DNA of 64,000 bases from Paenibacillus glucanolyticus NBRC 15330 (GTDB taxonomy: Bacteria; Bacillota; Bacilli; Paenibacillales; Paenibacillaceae): contig NZ_BIMC01000001.1 of the NCBI RefSeq assembly GCF_004000885.1, positions 62,001 to 126,000 of the forward strand. The letters run 5' to 3'. Shown here piece by piece: positions 42,174 to 50,282 of this stretch. A program made the translations under genes and the position numbers. Numbering within the stretch: position 1 is the stretch's first letter; each line of letters opens with the position of its first letter. The notes beneath the pieces are model-generated. The model searched no databases, had not been told where the DNA came from, and was given only the letters and a program-made list of their open reading frames with translations.

Positions 42174-43586
42174 CTAGGCTGTAAACCAGTGTTTTAGTTG
42201 TTTAATATGACGAATGATCAGTACATCGAGCAGCAAGACAACCAGAATGGATACACCGACCAGCGGCATGATCACCCCAAAGCACAGCATAATCGCCAGC
42301 ACCCCTATGGTCAGTCGTTTGTCCTTCGCTCGGCCCGGTGCTCCAAGCTTCCCTGAAGGCTTGCGTTTACGCCACATGAAGTAGGAGCTGATCGCGATAA
42401 GCATGATGCCGATGCAGGTCAAGAGGCCAAGAATCTGATTCGCAACCCCGAACAATCGTCCTTCATGGAAGGCAATGCCGAGCGTGATCGCTTTGGCCAT
42501 GATGCCATAATCCTGAAACCGAACATCGGTCAGGATGGCTCCACTATACTGATCGACATGCAGCGTAGCATTAAGACCTGGCTTCTTATGGTCGGTAGAG
42601 ATGGTATACACCCCGCTGTTTCCATTCGGCATGGAGATGGTGTAAGGCTTCTGAACGTTTTTCTGGTCTGCGATTCCGGTCATTTCATTAACATCCAAAC
42701 GGATATAGCTGCCGCTCATCGATGCAGGTACCGGAATGTTCTCGGCGGCCCATGGAATGTCTTCGGCAACATCTTTTGCGACCGTAACCGATTGGGGCTT
42801 GTCCATAAAACCTAATGCATACGGGGGATAATTGGTATGCGTGGCATTGGCAAACCGATCGATTTGTTTACCCAGTACGCCTGACCACGGAAGTCCGCTG
42901 AGGATGAGAATCACGATGCTGATGGACAGCCAAAAAGCAGGGACGGCATGGAGATCACGCCAGAATGTGCGGCTGCCTCGTTTGCCTAATCGGGGGAGCA
43001 GCGTACCCCATATCGCTGATTTATTGCGCGGCCACCATAAATAGAGACCTGTAATGACAAGGATGACGGCCCAGCAGGCTGATAGCTCGACGAGCCGGTT
43101 CGGCCATGTTCCGCTCATCAGCAATTGGCTGTGCATTTTTTTGAAGAAAGCGGAGAAGGTTTGGTCGCTGTTCTGAATCCCGCGGATCGTGCCTGAATAG
43201 GGATCGGCATACAGGATAACGGATTGTTCATTGCGTATGGCCGACATTCTGAACGTGGACTCCGGGTGATCAGGCAGGGTGATCGAGGATATCTTGGTAC
43301 CCGGATAAGCACCCTCTGTCTTGGCAATGATCTCGGATGGACGGAGTGCCTGCGAGCCCACTTCGCGTACAGTGAGCATGTCCTTGTACAAGTACCCTTC
43401 AATCTGCGGCTTGAACAGATACATGGACCCGCTGAACGCCAGAATAATCAGAAACGGTGCGAAAATAATACCAGCATAAAAATGCCATCTCCATACCGAC
43501 TGATAAAGGGAAGTCGTCCAACGGACACGCGGTTTTTTGGATCTTGTTGCTGGGGTGATAGCATCCTCTTCTAACATACTTTTCAT
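42174..43586 (-). CDS. PepSY-associated transmembrane protein
   Basis: A 470-residue membrane protein of the PepSY_TM family (often annotated iron-regulated or sulfite-reductase-like flavin carrier). It has an N-terminal helix (WHFYAGIIFAPFLIILAFSG), PepSY-like extracellular segments, and three or four more helices, with SYFMWRKRKP at a late helix end. Some relatives serve as electron carriers or siderophore/metal reductases. The ATG at 43586 is preferred over TTG at 43589; AGGGAG lies upstream. It is the first gene of the pair with the YtkA-like lipoprotein. Confidence 0.85.
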   Translation of the reverse strand: MKSMLEEDAITPATRSKKPRVRWTTSLYQSVWRWHFYAGIIFAPFLIILAFSGSMYLFKPQIEGYLYKDMLTVREVGSQALRPSEIIAKTEGAYPGTKISSITLPDHPESTFRMSAIRNEQSVILYADPYSGTIRGIQNSDQTFSAFFKKMHSQLLMSGTWPNRLVELSACWAVILVITGLYLWWPRNKSAIWGTLLPRLGKRGSRTFWRDLHAVPAFWLSISIVILILSGLPWSGVLGKQIDRFANATHTNYPPYALGFMDKPQSVTVAKDVAEDIPWAAENIPVPASMSGSYIRLDVNEMTGIADQKNVQKPYTISMPNGNSGVYTISTDHKKPGLNATLHVDQYSGAILTDVRFQDYGIMAKAITLGIAFHEGRLFGVANQILGLLTCIGIMLIAISSYFMWRKRKPSGKLGAPGRAKDKRLTIGVLAIMLCFGVIMPLVGVSILVVLLLDVLIIRHIKQLKHWFTA

Positions 43587-43724
43587 CAATCATTACTCCC
43601 TGTTAAACTGGAATTTTTCTTACAATTGTTATTATAGATGCGACTCTATCTAGCACCTATGGCTCGAAGTAGTCATTTTCATCGGTTTTTGACAATATTT
43701 TGATGATGCTTAAAGGAGGTCAAT

Positions 43725-44285
43725 ATGATTCGCAAAATTTCCACAGGAAATATTCGAGTGATCCGGCACCTGTTGTTAGGGGGTGCACTGATCCTCATTG
43801 TCATTCTGACAATGAAGTCGGTTCTTACATACACCGCTAACGAAGCCGATGTTCGAATCGGCCATGAAGTCCCTGATTTTACGTTAACCACGATGGACGG
43901 AAAGGAGATACAACTGAGTGATTTCAGGGGATCGGGGGTATTGCTCAATTTCTGGGCTTCCTGGTGCAACCCTTGTGTTAACGAGCTCCCTCTTATGAAC
44001 GAGGCTTCCAAGAAAATGCATGGCGTGGAGGTGGTGGCCGTCAATGTCGGAGAAGACGCAGCCATCGTAGAGCGGTTTGCAGAACGCTATGATCTGGAAT
44101 TCAAGATCTTGCTGGATCAGGACAATCAAGTGAAACGCCTGTACCGCATCACAGGTTTGCCAGCGACAATTCTGATCGATAAGAACGGCATCATGGTTGA
44201 TCGCGTCGTCGGCGAGCTGGATGATTACAGCCGTATCCTGGGTCTTATGCAGCGGGTTCAGTCAAGCCAATCCGATCTCCAATAG
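43725..44285 (+). CDS. TlpA/ResA-like membrane-anchored thioredoxin
   Basis: A 186-residue thiol-disulfide oxidoreductase. An N-terminal membrane anchor (HLLLGGALILIVILTM) places the thioredoxin domain outside the membrane. The redox motif is WASWCNPC (about 80-87), and the cis-Pro loop GLPATILID is conserved. ResA-type proteins reduce cytochrome c or copper-site cysteines before metal insertion, which fits the nearby nosL and copper genes (inference). AAAGGAGG precedes the ATG. It is divergent from the PepSY gene. Confidence 0.88.
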   Translation: MIRKISTGNIRVIRHLLLGGALILIVILTMKSVLTYTANEADVRIGHEVPDFTLTTMDGKEIQLSDFRGSGVLLNFWASWCNPCVNELPLMNEASKKMHGVEVVAVNVGEDAAIVERFAERYDLEFKILLDQDNQVKRLYRITGLPATILIDKNGIMVDRVVGELDDYSRILGLMQRVQSSQSDLQ

Positions 44286-44394
44286 CTCTTTGGAGCCATA
44301 CCGATATATAATGATATTGATTACAATGAGGGAATAACGAGCTTGACCAGACATCACGAGATAAGTCATGAAATTAACGAAGGCGGGAAATAAC

Positions 44395-45219
44395 ATGTCC
44401 TATAAACAAATGAAATGGTTGATCTTAATCATTCCAACCTTGACGATTGGCATCTGGGAGTATGTTCGCCATGAGTTCCTGCTGCCTTATATATCGATGG
44501 ATTTAGGGAATTGGCTTGCGCCGGTGATTGTGTTTTTGGTATCCATTCTGTTTCTGACGCAGCTGTTCTCGTTGATAGAGCGTAACCAGGCGGAGCTGAA
44601 TGAAGCCCGGGCGCTGCATGCATCCCTGCAGGAGCGGGAGAAAATTGCCCGCGAGCTTCATGATGGCATTGCACAATCCCTGTTTTTGCTGAATGCTCAG
44701 ATCGATCGGATGGAGGCCATCGGAGACTCCGGGGAACTTCCGTATCAGGAGGTCAAAGAGAGTGTGCATCGTGCCAATACGTATGTGAGAGAGGCAATCG
44801 CCAATCTCAGATACCCTATAGATCCGGAGTCGGTCTCCTGGATGCAGAGCATGAACAGTCTGATAACTGAAATTAAGCAGGAGACCAACCTCCAATTTGA
44901 TATACAGTGGGATATTCCGGACACGATGCTGTCTGCCAAGGAAAAAGTGGAGCTTCTGGCCTCAATAAGGGAATCCTTATTGAATATCCATAAACACGCC
45001 GAAGCAAAGCATGTATGCATAACGGCGGTAGAAACGGACTCAGGCTGGAAATGTTCCGTCAGCGACGATGGAAGGGGCTTTGAGTTGAACAAGCCGCTCA
45101 GCAGCAACCGATACGGGATCAAAATTATGAGAGACCGGGCAGAGGCCATGGGCTGGAAATTCATGATGGAAAGACTGCATAACAAAACGATTATTAGCAT
45201 TCGGAAGGAGATCACCTAA
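44395..45219 (+). CDS. Sensor histidine kinase, NarL-partner (HisKA_3) type
   Basis: About 274 residues. Two N-terminal membrane helices with almost no loop between them, then the phospho-acceptor motif REKIARELHDGIAQSLFLLN and an HATPase domain (SDDGRGF, NRYGIKIMRDRAEAMGW). No large sensory domain, like LiaS/DesK-type intramembrane sensors. Start 44395 has AAGGCGGG upstream; ATG 44368 is weaker. The stop shares a base with the next start, so kinase and regulator are coupled. Confidence 0.89.
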   Translation: MSYKQMKWLILIIPTLTIGIWEYVRHEFLLPYISMDLGNWLAPVIVFLVSILFLTQLFSLIERNQAELNEARALHASLQEREKIARELHDGIAQSLFLLNAQIDRMEAIGDSGELPYQEVKESVHRANTYVREAIANLRYPIDPESVSWMQSMNSLITEIKQETNLQFDIQWDIPDTMLSAKEKVELLASIRESLLNIHKHAEAKHVCITAVETDSGWKCSVSDDGRGFELNKPLSSNRYGIKIMRDRAEAMGWKFMMERLHNKTIISIRKEIT

Positions 45220-45875
45220 TGAATAAACAGCCTTTTCGGGTATTAATCATCGATGACAGCGATCTTGCGAGAGAAGGAATCCGCACCATCTTGAGCAGTG
45301 ATTCTACCTTTGAGGTGGTAGCTGAGGGGCAGAGCGGCGAGGAAGCCCTGGAGCTCACGGAGAAATGGATGCCTGACATCATCCTGATGGATATTCAGAT
45401 GCCTGGAATGGGCGGACTAGAAGCGACCAAGCAGGTCAAGGACAAGTTTCCTTACGTTAAAATCGTGATGGTCACGGTATCCGATGATATCGCCCATCTG
45501 TTTGATGCCTTGAAGCGCGGAGCGCAGGGGTATCTGTTAAAGAACCTGAATCCTGAATCGTGGCATGAATATCTGAAAGCTATAGCCGTGGACGAAGCGC
45601 CGATGAGCCGTGAACTCGCTTTTCGAATACTGAAGGAGTTCTCGCAGCAAGAGAAACCGGATCCAGGCAACAGTCCGCTAACCGCACGGGAAAGAGAAAT
45701 TCTGGGCCGCGTGGCCGAAGGTTTGTCCAATCGCGATATCTCTGTCGCCTTGTGCATATCCGAGAATACGGTCAAGAATCATCTGAAAAATATTTTGCAA
45801 AAGCTGCATTTGGAGAATCGGGTTCAGCTTACCCGCTATGCCTTTGAGCAAGGCTGGATGGGGAAGAGAACGTAA
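45219..45875 (+). CDS. NarL/FixJ-family response regulator
   Basis: A 218-residue regulator. Receiver domain with phospho-acceptor Asp in PDIILMDIQMPG (about residue 56) and conserved VTVSDD and Lys in YLLKNL; C-terminal LuxR-type helix-turn-helix LTAREREILGRVAEGLSNRD followed by ISENTVKNHLKNILQKL. It is the cognate partner of the preceding kinase. A target in the adjacent nos/thioredoxin/PepSY region is plausible but not shown. Confidence 0.92.
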   Translation: MNKQPFRVLIIDDSDLAREGIRTILSSDSTFEVVAEGQSGEEALELTEKWMPDIILMDIQMPGMGGLEATKQVKDKFPYVKIVMVTVSDDIAHLFDALKRGAQGYLLKNLNPESWHEYLKAIAVDEAPMSRELAFRILKEFSQQEKPDPGNSPLTAREREILGRVAEGLSNRDISVALCISENTVKNHLKNILQKLHLENRVQLTRYAFEQGWMGKRT

Positions 45876-45972
45876 GTATAGCCGCAGATGATACCAATCT
45901 CCAATACGGTTTAAGGGATGAAGAGGACACGAAATTTAAGATTCCGGCAAAAGAAACCGGTGCATGGTGTGT

Positions 45973-46320
45973 CTATTTCTGTTTAACAAGGAAGATGCCA
46001 ACCGCAATGACTCCGATGCCGACCCAGTTCTTCCAAGTTGGAACTTCCTTCAGGAACAGGTAAGCCACTCCTAATGAAATCAGGATTTCCAGGCATTTAG
46101 AGAAGATGAGGGTGTAGCCTAATTGATCGGTAGCTTTGTATCCATAGCGGATCCCGTATCCTATGCACATATTGGCAATGAGGAACAAGGGGAGCATGAA
46201 CAACTGAAACTGCAGCGTAGGCCAGAAAAGATGCTGGATATGCTTGGTTTGGTATGAAAATACGAGATTGATGATCGACAGACCGCCGAAGAGCAAGCCG
46301 ATACTGTAGATGTAGAACAT
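45973..46320 (-). CDS. Small four-helix membrane protein, SMR/EamA-like
   Basis: A 115-residue protein of four hydrophobic helices, with the C-terminal GYTLIFSKCLEILISLGVAY and GVIAVGIFLV segments typical of the drug/metabolite transporter superfamily half-size (SMR-like) members. The start at 46320 follows an AGGAGG site with good spacing; an in-frame ATG at 46359 would add a basic N-terminus. Substrate unknown; such proteins usually work as dimers. Confidence 0.7.
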   Translation of the reverse strand: MFYIYSIGLLFGGLSIINLVFSYQTKHIQHLFWPTLQFQLFMLPLFLIANMCIGYGIRYGYKATDQLGYTLIFSKCLEILISLGVAYLFLKEVPTWKNWVGIGVIAVGIFLVKQK

Positions 46321-46479
46321 AAAGCGCCTCCTATAACCATAGTCATTGCGGTACGCCATTAATGTTTCCTCGCAACAACTTTTTTATCCATGGACAATTT
46401 GAACGAATGCTGTTGTGCAGTCCTGCTGAAATTTTGTAAGGCCTTCGGTGCAAGCGAAGAGTGTGCTTGGCAACATAAA

Positions 46480-46513
46480 AAGGATGGCTCCCTTACAACC
46501 GGGAACCATCCTT
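46480..46513 (-). terminator. Terminator of the ABC exporter gene
   Basis: AAGGATGGCTCCC pairs with GGGAACCATCCTT; on the minus strand it is followed by TTTTT. Confidence 0.85.
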
Positions 46514-46524
46514 CTTTCATATGC

Positions 46525-48231
46525 TTAATGAACTTGATGAAGCCGGCTGTACACGCCGCCGGAATGAATCAATTCCTGATGTGTGCCCTGTTCGGCAATG
46601 CCATCGGAATTCACGACGATAATCCGGTCCGCACTCTGAATCGTGGTCAGGCGGTGAGCGATAACCAGCGTTGTTCTGCCCACCGACAGTTCTGCAAGCG
46701 ACTTCTGGATTTGGGCCTCCGTCTCTGTATCCAGTGCGGACGTGGCTTCGTCCAGGATCAGAATCGGCGGGTTCTTAAGGAACATTCTCGCAATGGATAA
46801 TCGCTGCTTCTGACCGCCGGACAGCTTGACTCCGCGTTCCCCGATGATGGTCTCCATGCCGTCTGGCAGGCTGCGTATCAGGTCATCCAGCGATGCGCGC
46901 CGAGCGGCTTCCCAGATTTGATGATCGGTTGCATGTAAATCGCCATACGCGATATTGTCCCGGATCGTGCCGGAGAACAGGAAGACATCCTGCTGCACGA
47001 TGCCGATATGCTTGCGCAGGCTTCGCAATTGGACATCCCGGATATCGATTCCATCAACCGTAATGCTGCCTTGCTCCACCTCATAGAAGCGGGGGAGCAG
47101 ACTGCAGATCGTCGTTTTGCCCGCACCGGAAGGACCGACAAACGCGACGGTTTCCCCGGCACGAATCGACAGGTGAATGTTATTCAAAATGGTTCTTGAC
47201 GACTCATATCCAAAGGTTACCCCTTCAAAGCGGATATCTCCCCGGACGGAGGAGAGGGAAACGGCATCAGGGGCATCCGCGATTTCCGGATCGGTTTCCA
47301 TAATCTCCAGGTAACGTTTAAAGCCGGCAATGCCTTTGGGATAACTCTCGATAACCGCATTGATCTTCTCGATCGGGCGGAAGAAGATGTTGGAGAGCAG
47401 CAGGAATGCCATGAACTCACCCATTTCAAGCTTGCCCTGGATAAAGAACCAGGCACCGCAGATCATAACAAACACCGTGATTAATCTCATTAGCATATAG
47501 CTGACCGACATGCTCTTTGCCATGGTTTTGTAAGCCAGCAGCTTGGTGGCACGGAACTGCTTATTCTCCTCGGCAAACAGCTTCTTCTCATGTTCTTCAT
47601 TAGCAAACGACTGAACGACACGGATACCGCCAACGTTGTCTTCGATGCGGGCATTGAAATTCCCTACATTCCCGAACAATTGTCTATACGTTGTTGTCAT
47701 CCTCCCGCCGAATTTGATGATCAGCCATGCCATGAATGGCACGATGATGAAGGTTAGCAGTGCAAGCTCCAGATTAATGTAAGCCATTAGGGAGAACGAT
47801 CCGAGCAATGTCATGATGGCAATAAACACATCCTCCGGCCCATGGTGAGCTACTTCTCCGACATCGTTCAGATCATTCGTGATGCGGCCCATGAGGTGGC
47901 CGGTTTTGTTGTTGTCAAAGAAACGGAAGGATAACTTCTGAATATGAGAGAACATGTTCTCCCGCATATCCGTTTCAATATTAATGCCCAGCATATGTCC
48001 CCAGTAGGTCACAATATATTGCAGCGCGGTGTTCAGCGCATAGATGGACAGCAGGACGATACAGGCGATAAGGATCAACGGCCAATCCTGGCTTGGCAGC
48101 AGATCATCAATAAATTTGCTAACGGCCAGCGGAAAAGCAAGCTCAAGGAGTCCGGCGATGACCGCGCACGTAAAATCAAGAATGAACAATCCCTTATAAG
48201 GACGATAGTACGAAAAAAACTTTCTGATCAA
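46525..48231 (-). CDS. ABC exporter, homodimer type (multidrug/lipid-like)
   Basis: A 568-residue half-transporter with about six membrane helices followed by an ATP-binding domain. Walker A GPSGAGKTT (about 365), signature KLSGGQKQR, Walker B ILILDEATSALD and the H-loop VIAHRLTTI are all canonical, so this one can act as a homodimer. It starts at TTG (48231), with TTGGAG upstream and no in-frame ATG nearby. It follows the small gene at 48300-48641 by 68 bp and is probably in the same operon. Confidence 0.9.
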   Translation of the reverse strand: MIRKFFSYYRPYKGLFILDFTCAVIAGLLELAFPLAVSKFIDDLLPSQDWPLILIACIVLLSIYALNTALQYIVTYWGHMLGINIETDMRENMFSHIQKLSFRFFDNNKTGHLMGRITNDLNDVGEVAHHGPEDVFIAIMTLLGSFSLMAYINLELALLTFIIVPFMAWLIIKFGGRMTTTYRQLFGNVGNFNARIEDNVGGIRVVQSFANEEHEKKLFAEENKQFRATKLLAYKTMAKSMSVSYMLMRLITVFVMICGAWFFIQGKLEMGEFMAFLLLSNIFFRPIEKINAVIESYPKGIAGFKRYLEIMETDPEIADAPDAVSLSSVRGDIRFEGVTFGYESSRTILNNIHLSIRAGETVAFVGPSGAGKTTICSLLPRFYEVEQGSITVDGIDIRDVQLRSLRKHIGIVQQDVFLFSGTIRDNIAYGDLHATDHQIWEAARRASLDDLIRSLPDGMETIIGERGVKLSGGQKQRLSIARMFLKNPPILILDEATSALDTETEAQIQKSLAELSVGRTTLVIAHRLTTIQSADRIIVVNSDGIAEQGTHQELIHSGGVYSRLHQVH

Positions 48232-48299
48232 GTATCATCACGCTCCAAGTTATACCTCTGTCAGGGTTATGGGTTTGAATAAACAATGTCTAACAGCCA

Positions 48300-48641
48300 T
48301 TAACGGCTGTCACTGGGCTGCTTCGTATCATACAACTCAAAAGCTTGAATGTACTCGTGAATGATCTGATCCACGGCCTTCAGCTCTCCGCTGACCACGT
48401 CTTTAATTGCTTGAAAGTCGGGGTCATTTACCTGCTTCTTCAAGGTATCCCGTTTCACATATAAATGGTCTAGAAAAGACAGCGCACGCCCCCTGCGAAA
48501 CGTCTGCGCCATCTTACCGCCTTCTCTGCCGCCGTGGTGTTCCTCAAGACGTCTTCCGTGACGCCCGCCCTGACGGTGGCTATCGCGATGGCGGAATTCC
48601 TCCCGGTTCTGGCCCGGCATATCCTGATCCTCTTTTCGCAT
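48300..48641 (-). CDS. Small Arg/His-rich protein upstream of the ABC exporter
   Basis: A 113-residue protein. The first half is low-complexity, rich in Arg, His, Gly, Glu (RHRDSHRQGGRHGRRLEEHH); the second half is helical (ALSFLDHLYVKRDTLKKQVN, KAVDQIIHEYIQAFELYDT). AAGGAGG precedes the ATG. It is the first gene of the transcript behind two 22-bp palindromes. No family or helix-turn-helix was recognised; it may sense, adapt or regulate for the exporter, but that is a guess. Confidence 0.68.
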   Translation of the reverse strand: MRKEDQDMPGQNREEFRHRDSHRQGGRHGRRLEEHHGGREGGKMAQTFRRGRALSFLDHLYVKRDTLKKQVNDPDFQAIKDVVSGELKAVDQIIHEYIQAFELYDTKQPSDSR

Positions 48642-48665
48642 GCAGCACGACCTCCTTCAAAATTA

Positions 48666-48717
48666 ATTGTATACGTATGTATACCTCATAATTTGATTGT
48701 ATACGTTCGTATACAAT
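48666..48717. promoter_or_regulatory. Two 22-bp palindromes, probable repressor operators
   Basis: 48696-48717 has perfect arms ATTGTATACG and CGTATACAAT around a TT centre. 48666-48687 has the same first arm and a diverged second arm (TGTATACCTC). Their centres are exactly 30 bp apart, about three helical turns. They lie 7 bp upstream of the ribosome binding site of the gene ending at 48300 and must overlap its promoter. Confidence 0.72.
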
Positions 48718-48868
48718 TTCGTCAATCCATTTATTTAGGATATTGGAAAATTCGAGGAGACAGAGGGAAGATATGCTATGATTATACATAATCGCCCCGA
48801 GGAGAATGTAGAGGGATTGTGACCACGGGAGCGTAGAGAGTAGAGACCATAGAGGGGAGCTTAACGCA

Positions 48869-49348
48869 ATGACCGAACCTAATCATGAATACTGGATGCA
48901 GATAGCCATCGAGGAAGCCCATCAAAACGTTCAGAATGTGGAGGGTGGACCTTTTGGAGCGATTGTCGTTAAAGAGGGGAAAGTGATAGGCAGAGGCCGG
49001 AATCTGGTTACTGCTCTGAATGACCCTACAGCTCATGCCGAAGTGCAAGCGATACGAGAAGCATGCCTGCATATGGAGGATTTTCAGTTAAAGGGCTGTA
49101 CGATTTATACCAGCTGCGAGCCTTGCCCGATGTGCCTGGGAGCTATCTATTGGTCAAGACCGGACGCCGTCTATTATGCAAGCACCAAAAAAGAGGCAGC
49201 CGAGATCGGGTTTGATGATCATTTTATATATGACGAGATTGCAGCACCCATGGAACAGCGTTCGATTCCCATGAAGCAGATTCAGACCGATGATTATTTG
49301 CTGCCCTTTCAAGCTTGGAGCTCAGCCGAGCGCAAAATTGAATATTAA
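48869..49348 (+). CDS. guaD: Guanine deaminase-like nucleoside/base deaminase
   Basis: A 159-residue cytidine-deaminase-fold enzyme. The zinc site is complete: HAEVQAI (His and catalytic Glu) and PCPMC (two Cys). IYWSRPDAVYYA, EIGFDDHFIYDEI near the C-terminus and the length match Bacillus guanine deaminase (guanine to xanthine in purine salvage). GGGGAG precedes the ATG. It is a single-gene unit. Confidence 0.85.
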   Translation: MTEPNHEYWMQIAIEEAHQNVQNVEGGPFGAIVVKEGKVIGRGRNLVTALNDPTAHAEVQAIREACLHMEDFQLKGCTIYTSCEPCPMCLGAIYWSRPDAVYYASTKKEAAEIGFDDHFIYDEIAAPMEQRSIPMKQIQTDDYLLPFQAWSSAERKIEY

Positions 49349-49355
49349 CATGAAG

Positions 49356-49390
49356 AACCCGGGTTTCCTGTAAGGGTAGCCCGGGTTTGT
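49356..49390. terminator. Terminator between guaD and the N-acetyltransferase gene
   Basis: AAACCCGGG-type arms (AACCCGGG and CCCGGGTT) with a ~17-base loop, TTT on the plus strand. Convergent genes share it. Confidence 0.8.
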
Positions 49391-50176
49391 TTATGACTTG
49401 GCAATTTTGATGCCAAAATAAGTATTGAGCGCATTCGCATATTCCTGCTCGTTGCCTGGCTTAAAGGAATGGACGCCGCTGGGCTTGTAGATTCTGAATT
49501 CGTCATTGTCAACAGTGTTTCTGCCTTCTGCCGTACGGATGGATACTCGGGCGGTTTTGTTAAAGGGCGATTCGGGAGCATGCTCGCACCAGAATGAAGT
49601 CGTAATGAAATCTCGGGGGAGATTCGTTTCATCCGTAAAGGAGAATACGGGATCCCAGGCTTCCTTCTTCCACTCCTCAAGCATCCAGCCGTATGCTTCT
49701 GTTTGTACGAGACGGTAGGTTTCATTGCCCTGGGTTTGTTCCAGGCCATCCACCAGCTCCAGCGGCTGACGCGGACCTGCCCCTCCCACACCAACATCGG
49801 CAATAAAGCGCTGCTCCCCGATATTTATCTGCAGAATATGATGCCTGCGTTTGGCTGGAGTATCGGTTTCATCCCGCCAGAAGCGGCCGAAGTAATGAGT
49901 GACCTCAAAACCCAGCTCCTGCAGCAGCCAGCCAAACAGGGCATTCAGCTCGAAGCAGTAACCGCCGCGGTGCCTCGTCACGATTTTATCGTAAAGATGG
50001 GGGATATCCAGCGAAAGGGGAATCCGGTCCAGGATATCGAGATTTTCATAGGGTACGGTGTGCACATGCTGCTCTTGCAATCTGGCAAGCATATAGGCAC
50101 TATTTACAATTGGGCCGGTGTATCCAATACGATCCAGATACTGGTTTATGTCCAGGGTATTGACCTTGTTATTCAT
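49391..50176 (-). CDS. Arylamine N-acetyltransferase
   Basis: A 261-residue cytoplasmic NAT that moves acetyl from acetyl-CoA to arylamines or hydrazines. The catalytic triad is visible: Cys74 in RGGYCFELN, His112 or 113 in RRHHILQI, Asp127 in FIADVGVGG. HTVPYENLDI near residue 40 is also typical. Length matches other bacterial NATs. It is transcribed alone; the ribosome binding site (GGTGATG) is weak. Confidence 0.9.
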   Translation of the reverse strand: MNNKVNTLDINQYLDRIGYTGPIVNSAYMLARLQEQHVHTVPYENLDILDRIPLSLDIPHLYDKIVTRHRGGYCFELNALFGWLLQELGFEVTHYFGRFWRDETDTPAKRRHHILQINIGEQRFIADVGVGGAGPRQPLELVDGLEQTQGNETYRLVQTEAYGWMLEEWKKEAWDPVFSFTDETNLPRDFITTSFWCEHAPESPFNKTARVSIRTAEGRNTVDNDEFRIYKPSGVHSFKPGNEQEYANALNTYFGIKIAKS

Positions 50177-50282
50177 TTCATCACCGCAACTTTCGTATTT
50201 GGTCAGCTTGGTAGAACGTAGCGAAATATAATTATATACTTTATATCATAAATCAGAACTTTCTAATAGAGAAGGAAACGGA

